Shown here: in pieces, positions 9,960 through 21,258 of the stretch
Numbering within the stretch: the stretch's first letter is position 1
Layout: each line of letters begins with the position of its first letter
Source of the DNA: Heterobilharzia americana
Lineage: Eukaryota > Platyhelminthes > Trematoda > Strigeidida > Schistosomatidae
NCBI GenBank assembly: GCA_944470555.2
Contig: OX104127.1
Location: forward strand, 55,274,140-55,338,139
Direction: 5' to 3'
Length of the DNA: 64,000 nucleotides
Made by a program: the position numbers and the translations under genes
The notes under the pieces: model-generated
Database searches by the model: none
What the model saw: only the letters and a program-made list of their open reading frames with translations
What the model was told of the DNA's origin: nothing

Positions 9960-12470
9960 AGTATGATAGCCAGTAGCTTCGATTCAGAGCTGTATGCCCT
10001 ATTGTCTCAAGTTATTGAGTTAATTCTGTCTCAAACTCCATCCAGGGGGCAGTGAAATACCCATAGATCTCAACCTAAAAGCAATTCTTCATCCTACGGC
10101 GCCACTGGCCACCTCTCCGCTTCTTCAAGACAGTTTGAGAGCGAACAAACGGTGAACGGTGTGGAGGCTTCTAGGACAGTATGCGTAATACATATTTGAG
10201 TCATCATGTCTAGACACACTTTATTACTTCAGAATTACATAAATGGTCTTTTTAAAGGATGCGAGCAGTTATACAAAGCCAATGGTGATCGAAAACGTTG
10301 AGTAGTCGAACATCCTCATCTTGTAGAGACTATGTTTTGACAAGCATAGAGAAGAAGTACCTGATTCGATGCTTTGCATACCGAACCTTTAACAGCAAGG
10401 CTAACATCATTATGGTGACAAAGATGGCTTAGATTGGTGTTTGATACTCTGTCTTTCGATATACTATTGAAAATCTCATCTGTCACACGTCTATCAGCAC
10501 TCAGAGAATACACATCTTAAAGATATTTTTTGAAACTTCCAGCGGTTCACCTCCAAGGATGAGTGCAAAGTAAAGGCTGCTTTCCATTTTGTAGAAGCAC
10601 TTTGATGGTCCAAAGCATATACCATACCTACGGACACTGGACGCTAACTGACTGAGCGTGATTTCAATAGCCTCTATTTTGCCACACAGTCAAACGATAT
10701 CGTCCACATTTACGAGATTTACACCCTCATCATATATCTCTCTCACAGCCTTCTCAAGGATATCATCGGTAGTGGAAGTAAGGGGGAATGGCGAAGTCAA
10801 ATAGACATGTCTAACCTCACAATTGATTCGAAACAACAGATAAAATTATATGAAAGCTTCCATACACCCGAATGGCCAAAGTACTATATTTTCAGATATT
10901 AACAAACTTCCGAGGGATACTCTTCTCTAGCAGACAGTTCCGGAGTACAACTCTGTCAGACGAATCAAAGTTAACTCCAACATCTAGGAGTACAATGATT
11001 GTTGACCTAGAATATACGTGACGGTGTTTGATCCCCTGGGGAGAGATGAACACATGATCAGTGCATCCATGACTTGATCAAAATTTCACCTGCTTCTCAT
11101 GGTTCAATACTTCATGTATTTCGCAGAGCTGACAAAGTATAACAGGAGTCAAAACTTCAGAAAGTAATGGCAGTAGGCTGATATCCCGATGTTTATCATG
11201 CGCATGTTACGCAGATCTTTGCCGAAGATAGGTAAAGCAATGACTTCATTTCTAGACGATGGAACACACTTAGTTTCCCATGTCGTCCTAAAAAAAAACA
11301 GTAATTTCCCTAACTACAGTCTCACCTACATTGATAATACCAGTCTGGAGTAGGTTTTCTAAGCCAGCCACCTAGTGGCGTCATAGTGCTTGGAGTTCCC
11401 TTAGGACCTTCAGTTCGTTAGGTGAATCGGCATTAATTGAGCATGAAGTATAAGACATTGGGGTGTATAATGCTGGGGTATAAAGGTGACTGAACTGCTT
11501 CCGAAGTGCCCTGCCCAGTGTTCCAGGGGTCTATGGAAGTTGGTGATCTGCTTACCTTGTCTCATGAACCGTCTTAATGACACCAATCTATCCGTTGTTT
11601 GTGGATCAGATGAGCTGGAACAGCTTCGGGTTATCTCTGGACAGAGACGTTTCCATCTTACTCGTGAATTCCCATAATAAGGCCTGGTGGTAGTTACGCA
11701 AATGCTGTTTAGTCTGCCGAGTAAGGAGCTCACATACACCAGTGTACTCGTCATCTCCTGAAATACACCGATGGGTGTTAGAAAGTTGCAGGGAGCTTGT
11801 GCAGACCCGATGTTTATCAGCAGGATGTTTTGTAAAGTTACAAGCAGAAATATACACCGTTGTCATATCGTTTTGCAAGTGCAGTCAATTTTCACTCACA
11901 CTTTCTGGAGGTTGGACAGTTAGTCTTGAATTTAGCCCAGTTTTGTGTTTAGCTGCGATTCTGAGTACAGTCAGGTTGCTTGCATCGATGCGTTTTAGAT
12001 GACAGTTTTGGTGCCCACTGAAAGCAAGACAGATGGATGAAATCAACGCAAGTCGGTACTGACTAGAGATAAGCTGTTATCTGCACAATGCTGCAGAAGG
12101 TATTCCACATAGTCTGACTTGTAACCGACTAAACCTGGTTGGCCATCTTCCAGACCTTCCCTTGGGTTTAGACACTCAACCTGTACATTCAAGCAATTCA
12201 CTGAGCTCTTGTATGCCGGTCTCTGAGATATATCGCGCACCGAGAGCGAGGCTTTCTCGAGTCCTAGCCAAGTTTATCTGTTGTGAGCTCTGCATAAAGG
12301 TTCAAACGTCGAAGGTGGCCAGCTTAGGCGGTGGAAATGATTTCAGAATAGTTGTATTAGATATCGCACTGAAGGACAGGCTTCTGGAAACAACTGTGTG
12401 GTTACTCGAGTCGACTTATAAAAACCTGAATTTTAGTCCATGATGGACAAGTGAGTGAGAAAAAGAGACA
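9960..12470 (-). mobile_element. CR1-type LINE, heavily decayed, near full length
   Basis: A minus-strand non-LTR element parallel to the 42245-45725 copy. From its 5' side: endonuclease N-terminus near 12190-12340 (ATF-V then QINLARTRESLAL and ISETGIQ), LSLVSTDLR near 12050-12080, and an RT catalytic region near 10690-10790 (VNVDDIV followed by RRYGICFGPSKC). The C-terminal region follows at 10316-10513 (DEIFNSISKDR, NLSHLCHHNDVSLAVKGSV), then the 3' UTR at 9985-10135 (ACTCCATCCAGGGGGCAGTG, ATCCTACGGCGCCACTGGCC) that matches 42265-42400. The catalytic YADD reads VDD, and stops are frequent. Internal deletions are likely. Confidence 0.75.
10316..10513 (-). pseudogene. CR1-type LINE C-terminal domain fragment
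   Basis: A 65-residue frame aligned by eye with the region downstream of the RT thumb in CR1-type elements, where DEISxRIxKARLAFxNLxHLWxRxDVxLxVKGxVY is typical. Here DEIFNSISKDR, NTNLSHLCHHNDVSLAVKGSV and LLLYACQN can be recognised. The corresponding piece in the third CR1 copy is 62809-63021. No catalytic residues belong to this part. Confidence 0.7.
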
Positions 12471-12583
12471 TATAAAGGTGAATTTTATAGTGACGACCGA
12501 AAGATGGTATGGTTTAAATGTGATAATATAATGATGACATAAAGATAAATGGGATGAATCAGCAAAAAGTTATTATTACTATT

Positions 12584-13600
12584 TTTCCCTTGGGTTCCTA
12601 ATGGAAAATACGGCTTCAGTAGCACATCTCCAATGCTCTGTGTTCTCTGAAATCTTTTGAACATGGCTCCACGACAGCCCACAAGCTCTCATTTCCTCCT
12701 CGCACGATCTCCTCTATGTCATCCTCAGTTGGGACGCCCAACTCGTCGTTTCCCATCTGGGTTTGACTCAACGGTCTGGCCTGGCCTGGCGCGTGATGTC
12801 CCCAGCCGGTCTTCTCAGTGTATGCTTGATCCATCTCCACTTCTTTCCACTGCATATTTGTTAGGTGATAAGTTCTTCGTTGGTTCATTCCCAGCTTTCC
12901 TTGTTTCTTATTCATTCCGGCCACCTGGTCTTCAGTATCGAGTGACAGTAGGTGGCAGTTGTTGATGAATGTCTGTAGTTTGTTGGAAGTGTTTTTCATG
13001 ACGCGCCAAGTTTCTGAACCATCACATAGAAGCACTGACTTGATTGGATTGGTGTTGAAAATCCGGATGTTGTCCACGCTTTGTGCTGAGTGTAGTAGAT
13101 CTCCACACTGATTTCAGATTAATGCAGAAGGCATGTCTTGCTGTCTTTCCAATCCCGGTTTTCACATCCTCGTCCAGTGCCAGTGCCGCCTGTAGTTGAA
13201 ACGATGCTGCCTGCCTAGGTATGTGGGTGGGTGAAAGAGACTACTTCCTTTAGGTTTCTCCCGTTGATGATGACTGGTACTTGTTATTGATGCTGTTGTT
13301 GGTTGGGTGTCTTCATCACCTCTGTCTCTGCCTTCCCTATATTCATTTGAAGTCTCGTCTTCTCTGTTTTGCCTCTTCTGTCAACTTGTTAGTTTTCGCC
13401 TGTAGATCTTCGAGTTTGTGAGATATTAGACAGAAGTGATGGGAGAAATTCAAATCTTCTAGGGTGTTTTCATCGGTCCAGCGTATGCTTGTCTTCTCGC
13501 TCCTCACTGTTTGCTGCATGATGCAGTCCACCATAATCAGTAAGATCATCGATAATAGTAGGCGGCAGCCTGTCTTCACTTCAAAGATGTCACTAAGCTA
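12584..13600 (-). mobile_element. RTE-clade LINE, 5'-truncated
   Basis: Minus-strand copy covering the end of the RT and the C-terminal domain. From 13600 downward: a GCRLLLSMI segment matching the RT B block of other copies, DCIMQQTVRSEKTSIRW, then LEDLNFSHHFCLISHKLEDL where the RT catalytic FADD box should be (here FSHH, inactivated). It continues QAKTNKLTEEA, a degraded SFTYLG region, RIFNTNPIKSVLLC, SETWRVMK and MQWKEVEMDQ, then the 3' UTR at 12584-12625. Frameshifts are numerous. Confidence 0.92.
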
Positions 13601-14374
13601 AGCAGAAAGTTAATTATATAGCAAATTTTATTTCGCACGGAAAGATATGATGGACGTTTAGTAGTCTCCATTGTTACCGTTGACTCATAAATTAAATGTA
13701 GGCTGAGGTACTGCTTGGATGCTCAGGCCAAAATATGATTTCGTTCATTTATCAACATTGGCTGCGAGATGAAACTAGTTTTAGAGGATTTGAAGTATAG
13801 ATGACTCTGTTGTTTAGTATCGAATGATTTTTCCTCCCAGTTGTAATGTTTCATATGTACTAGGTTGTTCTTTCCAATTTAAATGTTGTAAATGATAAAC
13901 CTATCTGTTCATACTGAAAAGTAAACGCAAACACCTTTAAGCTGAATGAAATGAGTTCACTAACAGCTTGTGAATGTTTTATAGTGTCTTTAATCAACCT
14001 TCAAGAAATAAAGGTTCTCAGTGCAGACAATTCAATTTAGGGAAACCAAGCAATCAAGAACTAAAAAACAGAATTACTTCGGACACTTGACTAACCGTTG
14101 AAAAAAAGTATCAACCAAGGTATTAAAAGCAACATATTAGTTGGATGTGATAGAAGTATCATTCAAAACATTAAAGAAGAAGATAGGAAAACAACTTCCT
14201 TTTTTCGGTGTTCAGATAAATAGCCGAATTGGAATGATGCACTTTCGTAAAGTATAAACCTGTCAACTAATCACTTTTTTGAAAAGATAGTAATGATGAT
14301 ACCAGCAGACTTATCAATTAAGCAAACATTGTCTGTAAAAGCTATAAATCTTTACCATCATTTCATTGATGCTA
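13601..14374. other. Unassigned interval
   Basis: AT-rich, no recognised repeat or coding signal. Confidence 0.4.
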
Positions 14375-14720
14375 CCCCCATCGAGTGTGCAGGATAGATG
14401 ATGAGAGTCAGTAAGAGCGAACACCCGTGTCCGTTGAAAGTCATCAGCAAGGCATATCAGAAACCATGAAGAAATTGGTGTTCCCTTGGTGATTCTAGCA
14501 AAAGTTGAAGACTCATTCACTAGGTTATTCAAGTCACGACTGACCCCCGTTTGGATTAAAAGGTGAACATGAATCGGTCAGCAAAAGGCAGCTATCTAGT
14601 CTTTAGTGAGTAATATCAATTAAAGTCTATTGATGCGTACAAACAAACATGAAACTCGGGTCAGAAAGAGCTTCACACCGACTGACTGACATCATTCAAC
14701 ATCAAAGTATAGTGCATCAT
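14375..14720. mobile_element. S3 SINE remnants, two degenerate pieces
   Basis: On the minus strand near 14410-14470 the sequence reads TATGCCTTGCTGATGA followed by CTTTCAACGGACACGGG, a decayed form of the S3 ribozyme best seen at 47046-47092. On the plus strand near 14625-14690, TATTGATGCGTACAAACAAA then CATGAAACTCGGGTCAG preserves the loop and the GAAAC strand of the same ribozyme. Both are far from consensus. Confidence 0.5.
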
Positions 14721-15121
14721 AGCATCACGTTACCTCATTGAGTTGTTGAACTGCAAAACTTTACTGACAGAATTCCAATAGTGCTAAGCATCGAGTAAGA
14801 AACAAGTAAATTGGTTAGTCATTAATGACCTATTCACGTATATCTTGATATGTTTCTAGTATTCTTCAGTAACGCGTCTCATTTCGAAACTTGAACACTG
14901 TATTCCTTAAACTAAGAAGTGAGAAGAAATATCTCTATTTGATTTCTTCTGAAATTAATATCCTAGAATGTGTGAATAATAACTCAATTGTAAGTACGGG
15001 GACAATATTTCTATGGAACCTGAAATCTAAACAACTTGAGTGACATACTCAATCAAGATAATTTGTTCAAAGAGTATGCTTACAATATGATAAGTATTCA
15101 CACATAGTATCTAGGTATCCG

Positions 15122-16302
15122 CCCCTTACCTCAACTTCACTGACTTTGAAAAGGCCTTTGACAGCGTCGACCGAGAATTAATTTGTCAGGCAGTTGCTTC
15201 AACACTACGGTTTTGATACCACAATTCTTTATCAACCTCATTCAACAACTATATGAAGACACTACATGCCAAGTAATTCACAATGGAAAGCTGAGCTCAG
15301 TGATGCTTTTGAAGTGTAGACAGGAGTAAAACAAGGCTGTCTACTATCACTCATGATATTCCTGATTGTAGTGGACTGGATCATGCAACAAACAGTGAGG
15401 AGCGAGAAGAGAGGGATACGCTAGCTGGACTGGGGAAAAGATCCTAGAAGACTTGGATTTCGCCAACGATGACTTGTGTTTAATGTCACATAAACTTGAA
15501 GATCTACAGGCAGAATCCAGCAATTTGATAGAAGAGACAGGGCAGCGAAGACGGGACTTCAAGTGAACGTAGAGCAGACAGAGTTGATGAAAATACCCGA
15601 CCAACATCACCACCACCAACAGCAACAACAAGCTTGAATCACCATCAAAAGGAGAAACTTAAAGCAAGTAGCCTCCTTCACCTATCCAGGCAGCACTGTT
15701 TCAACTACAGGCGGCACTGGCACAGACGAGGACGTCAAAGCAGCTAGAATCAGAAAGACTGCAAGACAGGCGTTCATTAGCCTGAAACCAGTGTGGAGAT
15801 CTTCTGCACTCAGCATGTGGGACAATATCCGGATTTTCAACACCGAGTCAGTGCTGCTGTATGGCTCAGAGACTTGGCGCGTTACGGAAGGAATTTCCAA
15901 CAAATTACAGACATTCATCACTAATTGCCTACGCTCGTTACTGAATCTCAGATGATCAGAAAGAATCAGCAACAAGGAACTCTAGAAACGAACCAACCAA
16001 GAAGCTATCGCTGAACAAATATGCACTGGAAGGAGATGGAGATGCATTGGATTGGGCATACACTGAGAAGACCGTTTGGGGACATCACGCTCCAGGTCAG
16101 GTATTCGAGTGGAGCCCAGATAGGAAGTGACGAGTTGAGCACCCGAGGGCGACATGGAGGAGATCATGTGAGATAGAAATGAAAGCTTGTTTGCAGTCGT
16201 GGTGCCCGGTTGAAAAGATTGCAGAGAACAGAGTGCACTGGTGACGTACTACTGAAGTTGTATGTTCCATTAGGAGCCCAAGGGACAAATAATAATAATA
16301 CA
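15122..16302 (+). mobile_element. RTE-clade LINE, 5'-truncated, with AAT tail
   Basis: Starts inside the RT A block (LNFTDFEKAFDSVDREL near 15130-15180) and passes through QQLYEDTTCQVIHNGKLSS, GCLLSLMIFLIVVDWIMQQ and LEDLDFANDDLCLMSHKLEDLQA near 15450-15505. The FADD box has become FAND, losing the first catalytic aspartate. The C-terminal domain carries SFTYPGSTVSTTGGTGTDED, TESVLLYGSETWRVTEGISN, RWRCIGLGIH and the 3' UTR. It ends AGGGACAAATAATAATAATA, the A/T-rich microsatellite tail of this clade. Frameshifted throughout. Confidence 0.93.
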
Positions 16303-16585
16303 ATCAAAGTATCCGTATAGGAGCCAATTTGCCAACAGAGGTCGAGTAATTCGACTCAGTATACCAACGGATAATTACAAGTTACAATAAAAGCGGTATT
16401 CGTTACAGAAGACATGGCTGTCGTACCGCAATGGATAATGGCCTGGTGCTGGAAAAGATGGCCAGTGGATTCCACTCTCAGTGTAAACAATATTACTCAC
16501 TGAGATGCGGGCACACCCAGCTGACGAGTCGCAAATAGGATGTAACTTGTGTCCTGGTATTCACTACTAACCATCAAGTAAACGA
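16303..16585 (+). mobile_element. SM-alpha-type SINE, degenerate ribozyme
   Basis: Contains GTGGATTCCACT, a tRNA-like region, ATTACTCACTGAGATGCGGG and a hammerhead remnant at 16507-16560. The CTGACGA strand and the CAAATAGGA loop persist, but the GAAAC strand has changed to GTAAC and stem II is broken. The order (head, ACTCACTGAG, ribozyme, ACTACTAACCATC) is that of SM-alpha. Confidence 0.65.
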
Positions 16586-17424
16586 CAAATTCCATTCTCG
16601 AAGCTCCTCATAAAAAAATCACAGTCTAAGCCACACAGTTCAGCTTTCATGACTAACTAATCTGTTTATAATGACTTATTTGTTTTATACCATTATTAGT
16701 TATGTCAAAACAACATATGCCATGTTAGCAGACTTCTGCGGATGCTATAATTAGGAATTTTCTTGAAAACCACGTAATGAAGCTTATCAGGAGCTATTGA
16801 TGGAAGCCACACAGTACATTATTTGGATATGAATCCTCCCGTTTAAAAACAACCGACATCTGCTGCCACAAAAATCACAAGACAAAAGACGGACCTGTGA
16901 ATGACCAAAGGAAGACTGCTTTTATTCGACAAAAACATAATATTTATATACAGTTGCTACTCAGAAAATGAAGCCACTAGATAACCAATCAGATGGACAT
17001 AAATCAAGGTCTGCAACGAAAATATTTCTACCCCAAAGGTGAATGACTTTGAACGATTTCCATTGATGTTTACTCCCTAACAAACAATCTTAAACTGCTC
17101 TGAATGAATTGCTGGTAGGAGATAAAGCCATGTTAAATTTTGAGTAGAAAGGGAATTCGCGACCTGATCGACAATGCAGGTAAGCAAACACAAAAGTGTC
17201 CTTCAACCATTTGATGGCCGTTAACAGATATTAATGAGTGAAATGAGATTGAGACCTATTTTAGTAGATGAGTTTAGCCTTCAGTCAGTGAAGCATCAGA
17301 CTGCTAACTTGAAAGGCAATTTATTAGTCAGAACCATCTATGAGTTAAGATTTTTGTTCAACTTTATTCACTCATATCTTTATTATTATTTATTTAAATT
17401 TTGAGGGGGTTGTGGAGATTTGGA
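16586..17424. other. Unassigned interval
   Basis: AT-rich, no recognised element or exon. The last 25 bases (from about 17397) are an extra copy of the S1 terminal AAATTTTGAGGGGGTTG that also occurs at 17803. Confidence 0.4.
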
Positions 17425-17831
17425 AATATTTCAAGTTGTTATTCATCGAAGACTGACATCAGTTGGAGGAACAAAGGAAACCTGGGAGCACTGGACAGCT
17501 GTTTCCTCCGACTAGTATGGGACTCCTCAGCAGTGCGCACCCACCACCCCACCAGCAGGGATCGAACCCGCGACCTTCAGGTTCCGCGACCAGCGCGTTA
17601 CCATTCAGCCACTGGGTCACAATCCAATGCTCCATATTTCCAACTTCTGTTAGCTCACGATATAGCGCAAACCGCCACCCAATGTCATCGTTGAGTATTT
17701 GTCCTCACGGCCATCAGGCTTTGACTCCACCGGTCACGACTTGTCATTGGAACTTCGGGAATACTTCTCAAAGCAAGTCACCAACGAGCACTAGTTCAAT
17801 TAAATTTTGAGGGGGTTGTGGAGATTTGGAT
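17425..17831 (-). mobile_element. S1 SINE, left arm of a palindrome
   Basis: A full S1 SINE on the minus strand, matching base for base (as far as I could follow) the plus-strand copy at 17864-18270 about an axis near 17847.5. The minus-strand reading has the leader, the tRNA-like head (A-box-like TGGCTGAATGGTAACG, B box GGTTCGATCCC), the hammerhead core (17489-17535) and the AACAACTTGAAATATT end. Equal 104-residue frames on the two strands first reveal the symmetry; they are not proteins. Confidence 0.92.
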
Positions 17832-17863
17832 GTCAGTCTTCGATGAATAACAACTTGAAATAT

Positions 17864-18270
17864 TTCCAAATCTCCATAACCCCCTCAAAATTTAATTGAA
17901 CTAGTGCTCGTTGGTGACTAGCTTCGAGAAGTATTCCCGAAGTTCCAATGACAAGTCGTGACCGGTGGAGTCAAAGCCTGATGGCCGTGAGGACAAATAC
18001 TCAACGATGACATTGGGTGGCGGTTTGCGCTATATCGTGAGCTAACAGAAGTTGGAAATATGGAGCATTGGATTGTGACCCAGTGGCTGAATGGTAACGC
18101 GCTGGTCGCGGAACCTGAAGGTCGCGGGTTCGATCCCTGCTGGTGGGGTGGTGGGTGCGCACTGCTGAGGAGTCCCATACTAGTCGGAGGAAACAGCTGT
18201 CCAGTGCTCCCAGGTTTCCTTTGTTCCTCCAACTGATGTCAGTCTTCGATGGATAACAACTTGAAATATT
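17864..18270 (+). mobile_element. S1 SINE, right arm of a palindrome
   Basis: Same structure as its partner at 17425-17831, plus strand. tRNA-like head at about 18078-18140 with B box GGTTCGATCCC, hammerhead at 18157-18208, tail GATGTCAGTCTTCGATGG to TTGAAATATT. The best preserved S1 copy overall. Confidence 0.92.
18157..18208 (+). ncRNA. Hammerhead ribozyme (S1 type), core present
   Basis: Stem I CACTG (18160-18164) pairs with CAGTG (18202-18206). The core strand is CTGAGGA (18165-18171; N7 is free in hammerheads). Stem II GTCC/GGAG has three pairs plus a terminal G-G clash, then GAA (18190-18192), stem III ACAGCTGT (18193-18200, exactly self-complementary) and cleavage C (18201). The stem II mismatch next to the core may weaken it. 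The mirror copy is at 17489-17535 on the minus strand. Confidence 0.75.
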
Positions 18271-18349
18271 ATTTATTTGTAATCGTAATGACCTATTATT
18301 AGGCTGGATGGAATTGAATGACCTATGTTGGCATATGGGCTATTATGTA

Positions 18350-18490
18350 AATGCTTCGATATTGCCTGAATATTTCAGCTTGGTACTCATCATTAACTGA
18401 CATTAGTTGGAGAAACATTGGAAACCTTGGAGAACTAGACAGCTGTTTTGTCCTAGTATGGGACTCCAGGGATGGAACTCATGACCATGA
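18350..18490 (-). mobile_element. S1 SINE fragment
   Basis: Diverged partial copy: ACTGACATTAGTTGGAG, GGAAACCTTGG, ACTAGACAGCTGTTTTGTCC and TAGTATGGGACTCC read as the reverse of the S1 ribozyme and tail. The head is missing. Confidence 0.65.
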
Positions 18491-18529
18491 TGAACACTAA
18501 CCCAAAATTAATAAAAACCCCGTAAACCT

Positions 18530-18785
18530 CAAAATCGAATGATAGATAGTGGCTAGCAGTGGAATCCAGGATGCACATTTCGTCCTATTTAGGACTTATC
18601 AGCTAGATGTACCTGCCGGCTCCCAGTGAGTGATGTTGTTCCCACCGAGATTCGGACTCCGGAGCGATCGCTTCAAACGCCAGAGCGTTTTCCACTACAC
18701 CACCGAGCCACGATAGCCACTTCTTGTTCGACGGTTATATATTTTAGTTTATATAATTGTTTTTATATCATACCGTCAATAGAAA
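18530..18785 (-). mobile_element. SM-alpha-type SINE with clear tRNA-like head
   Basis: On the minus strand the head at 18640-18722 has an A-box-like TCGGTGGTGTAGTGG and a B-box-like GGAGTCCGAATCTCGG. It is followed by GGGAACAACATCACTCACTG, the ribozyme remnant at 18548-18605 and CTGCTAGCCACTATC. The ribozyme core reads CTGATAA (catalytic G8 replaced by A) and stem I is broken, so it should be inactive, although stem II GTCC/GGAC and GAAAT remain. Confidence 0.85.
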
Positions 18786-18849
18786 CCGACCAACTCGGTC
18801 CAATAAACAACCGTATGGTATAAAAACAATTATACTCAAAACTGAATGT

Positions 18850-19020
18850 TTACTGCTACAACTCACTTGGTTGTGGCTAACAGTTGAATCCGGGATACAC
18901 GTTTTATTTTATTTGTCACTCGTCAACTGGATGTACTTACACCTCAATGCTGTTCTCACTAAGACTCCCTTCAAACGCCAAAACATTATCCTCCAAGGCC
19001 ACTGAGATATCGACATGTTA
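18850..19020 (-). mobile_element. SM-alpha-type SINE, degenerate
   Basis: Minus strand: head fragment GGCGTTTGAAGGGAGTC, then CCAGTTGACGAGTGAC (core C3 changed to T) and ACGTGTATCCCGGATTC. A 20-nt terminal motif (TATAAAAACAATTATA-like) between 18765 and 18840 occurs inverted between this copy and the previous one. Confidence 0.65.
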
Positions 19021-19059
19021 TAATAATTAATACTTGTTGTACAAGAAGTTGATATCATG

Positions 19060-19215
19060 CCCCAATGGCTTAATACATGACGTTTAAAGAGATGGGTAAG
19101 GAGTTCGAGTCTTAGTATAAACAACATAAATCACTCGGATGAAGGTTGATCCATCTGACAAGTCTCAAGTTGAAGGAAACGTTCATCATGGATTCCACTG
19201 CTGACCAAAATCAAG
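19060..19215 (+). mobile_element. SM-alpha-type SINE, degenerate
   Basis: Plus strand: head GGAGTTCGAGTCTTAG (B-box-like), AAATCACTCGGATGAAGG, a decayed core CATCTGACAAGTCTC with GGAAACGTTC, and ATGGATTCCACTGCTGACC. Ribozyme core lost. Confidence 0.65.
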
Positions 19216-19839
19216 TCAGTTATATGTATATCTCTTATTATAAAGGTTTATATCACCTGTTAAAAAATCTTTTTGTTATCGAACGTCTAAAAAAATAATT
19301 TCCGCTTCACTTTCACATTGCGTCGATCACAGTAGGATGGACTGTATAATTATATAATTCCTTTTTCAAATTTTGTATTCTGATAAACAAATTTATCAGG
19401 TGATTTCAGGAACAAAGTACAAACAAAGGAAATGGCAAGAAAAAGTCACGAAAAATTTGTAATTTCTAGCTAAAAAACAGGAAGCTGATAAAATACAGAG
19501 TGATCAGTTAAAAATTTTCAAATGGTACCAGTTATTTGAAATAACAGTCTTCAGTTCATTATGGAAGTAAAAATAAATTCTACTCGTTACTAGGGTACAC
19601 TATATATGGAGGGTGAAATGAGGTCATAGTTTAATTCTGATACCAGTTTTACTCTCCGTTTCCATATGAAAAACATGATTTCATTCACTGTAAAATAATG
19701 CTCGAATTTTTAGTATAAATACAATGAGATATCTTATTCAAAGCCACAAGATGTGATTCTACCCTCTAACGGGACTCAAATGCGTTTCTTTTCAAGGAAT
19801 TTGTGCATATGATCCAGTTCGACAGGACTCAGTCATGAA

Positions 19840-20000
19840 CCATGTAGCTTAGTGGTTAACTCACTGAATTAATCACCTAGTGATGTAGGTTTGAATCGTG
19901 GAGCGAACAGGAGTTTCATCATAGTTGCAGATACTCCTTACCAACAAACACGAAACCCAGATCAGGTAGCGCTTCTTCTTGACTGATTCAGAAAGTAACA
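19840..20000 (+). mobile_element. S3-type SINE head with ribozyme remnant
   Basis: A-box-like TGTAGCTTAGTGGTTAACTC and B-box-like GTAGGTTTGAATCGTGG at 19851-19905, then GTTGCAGATACTCCTTACC. The ribozyme lacks the CTGATGAGT strand but keeps AACAAACACGAAACCCAG. Order matches the S3 copy at 47030-47130. Confidence 0.6.
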
Positions 20001-20324
20001 AGGATTGGCGAACTGATCTCTGGAAGTAATTTTAACAAAGATGTAAAAGTAGAGATTCTGTTCATGTTGAAATCGATGGTTGACGGGAACACATTTGTTA
20101 CCGTATTCATATGTAGCTTTAAGACGTTATTCTCCTGTAACACCCACCAATTGTTCTACTCACTGAAGTCAAATGACAACAGAAGGAGTTATCAAATTAC
20201 CTTCAACCTAGACCTCTTGTTTATTGGCGCTGATAAGTAAAGAGTTTCTATGCTTTGAAGAAAACTTGTATTCTGTTGGAGATTTAAATGAGTTTCATTT
20301 AGCGCTTTTCAGGCCAGAACGGAC

Positions 20325-20702
20325 CTTTTCAAGTTGATATTCATCATGAACTAACATCCTTTGGAGGAACATTGAAAACCTGGGAGTAGTGGACAGCTGT
20401 TTCGTCCTAGTATGGGACCCCTCGGTAGTGCGTACCCACGATCCCACCTGGGGTCGGACTCGCGACCTTTAGGTTCTGTGGCCAGTACGTTACCATTGAC
20501 CCAGTGGATCGGAATCCAGTGGTCCATATTTCCAACTTCTGTGAGTTCATGACATAACGCAACCGCCACCAAATATCATCGTTGAGTATTTGTCCTCAAG
20601 GTCACAAGATTTGTCCCACTGGTCAAGACTTCTCACTGGAACTTCGGGAACCACCTCTTGACGCTAGTCACTGATGAACACTAGTTCGATTGAATTCCAG
20701 AG
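20325..20702 (-). mobile_element. S1 SINE, full length, degenerate ribozyme
   Basis: Minus strand reading: leader GTGACTAGCGTCAAGAGG, GAACTCACAGAAGTTGG, tRNA-like head with AATGGTAACGTACTGGCC and a B-box-like CGCGAGTCCGACCCC. The ribozyme has intact stem II (GTCC/GGAC), GAAACAGCTGTCC and cleavage C, but the core reads CTACCGAGGGG and is lost. The leading terminal segment at 20690 (CACTAGTTCGATTGAATTC) is the S1 5' end. Confidence 0.85.
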
Positions 20703-20859
20703 TTGACGTATTGAAGCAACACACTTGAAAAGAGTTCAGGAGACAGAAGATAGGCGAAGATTTAGTATGTATCGCTGGGATTTCTAACGAAAAATCACTT
20801 TTGAAGTCAAAACATTGACACCTTAAGCCTGTAATTTTGCTCCTTTGATTAGACCGAAT

Positions 20860-21095
20860 TTATTAACCAGTACTGGTATATGGGCTCCCGTTCAGCCACC
20901 TCGATATTACCAATATTTTCAGCTTGATATTAATGGTGGAAAGTAGCTAGCAAAGGAAACTACGACTTATGTTTCATCCCATTTGCCACTCATGAGTTAG
21001 ATGTATCTACATCCCCAAAAAACCCCATTCCCATCCCCAAACCCATAACTTCAAGCTTCAAAGCGTTATCCACTAGACTGTTGTATTACAGAAAC
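20860..21095 (-). mobile_element. SM-alpha-type SINE, degenerate
   Basis: Minus strand: head around 21040-21090 (TAGTGGATAACGCTTTG then AAGCTTGAAGTTATGGG), GATGTAGATACATCTAAC, ribozyme remnant and a tail with GGTAATATCGAGGTGGC matching other SM-alpha tails. Core not preserved. Confidence 0.6.
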
Positions 21096-21258
21096 CATTC
21101 CTTGTTCAACGTACATATTGCTTGTTTCTGAAGTTATAGATCGTTTCTAATATGTGAACCAAACCATTTTGGAATATGTTGGAAAGATTCATCAAAGTAT
21201 TCATCATTTGAACGGATCTTGACTGTTACTAACTGACTTTCATAAAATCAAACCTAAT

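Noticed and set aside
17463..18232. Two equal 104-residue proteins on opposite strands
   Set aside because: They are the two arms of the S1 palindrome, cross a tRNA-like head and a ribozyme, and have no protein motif.
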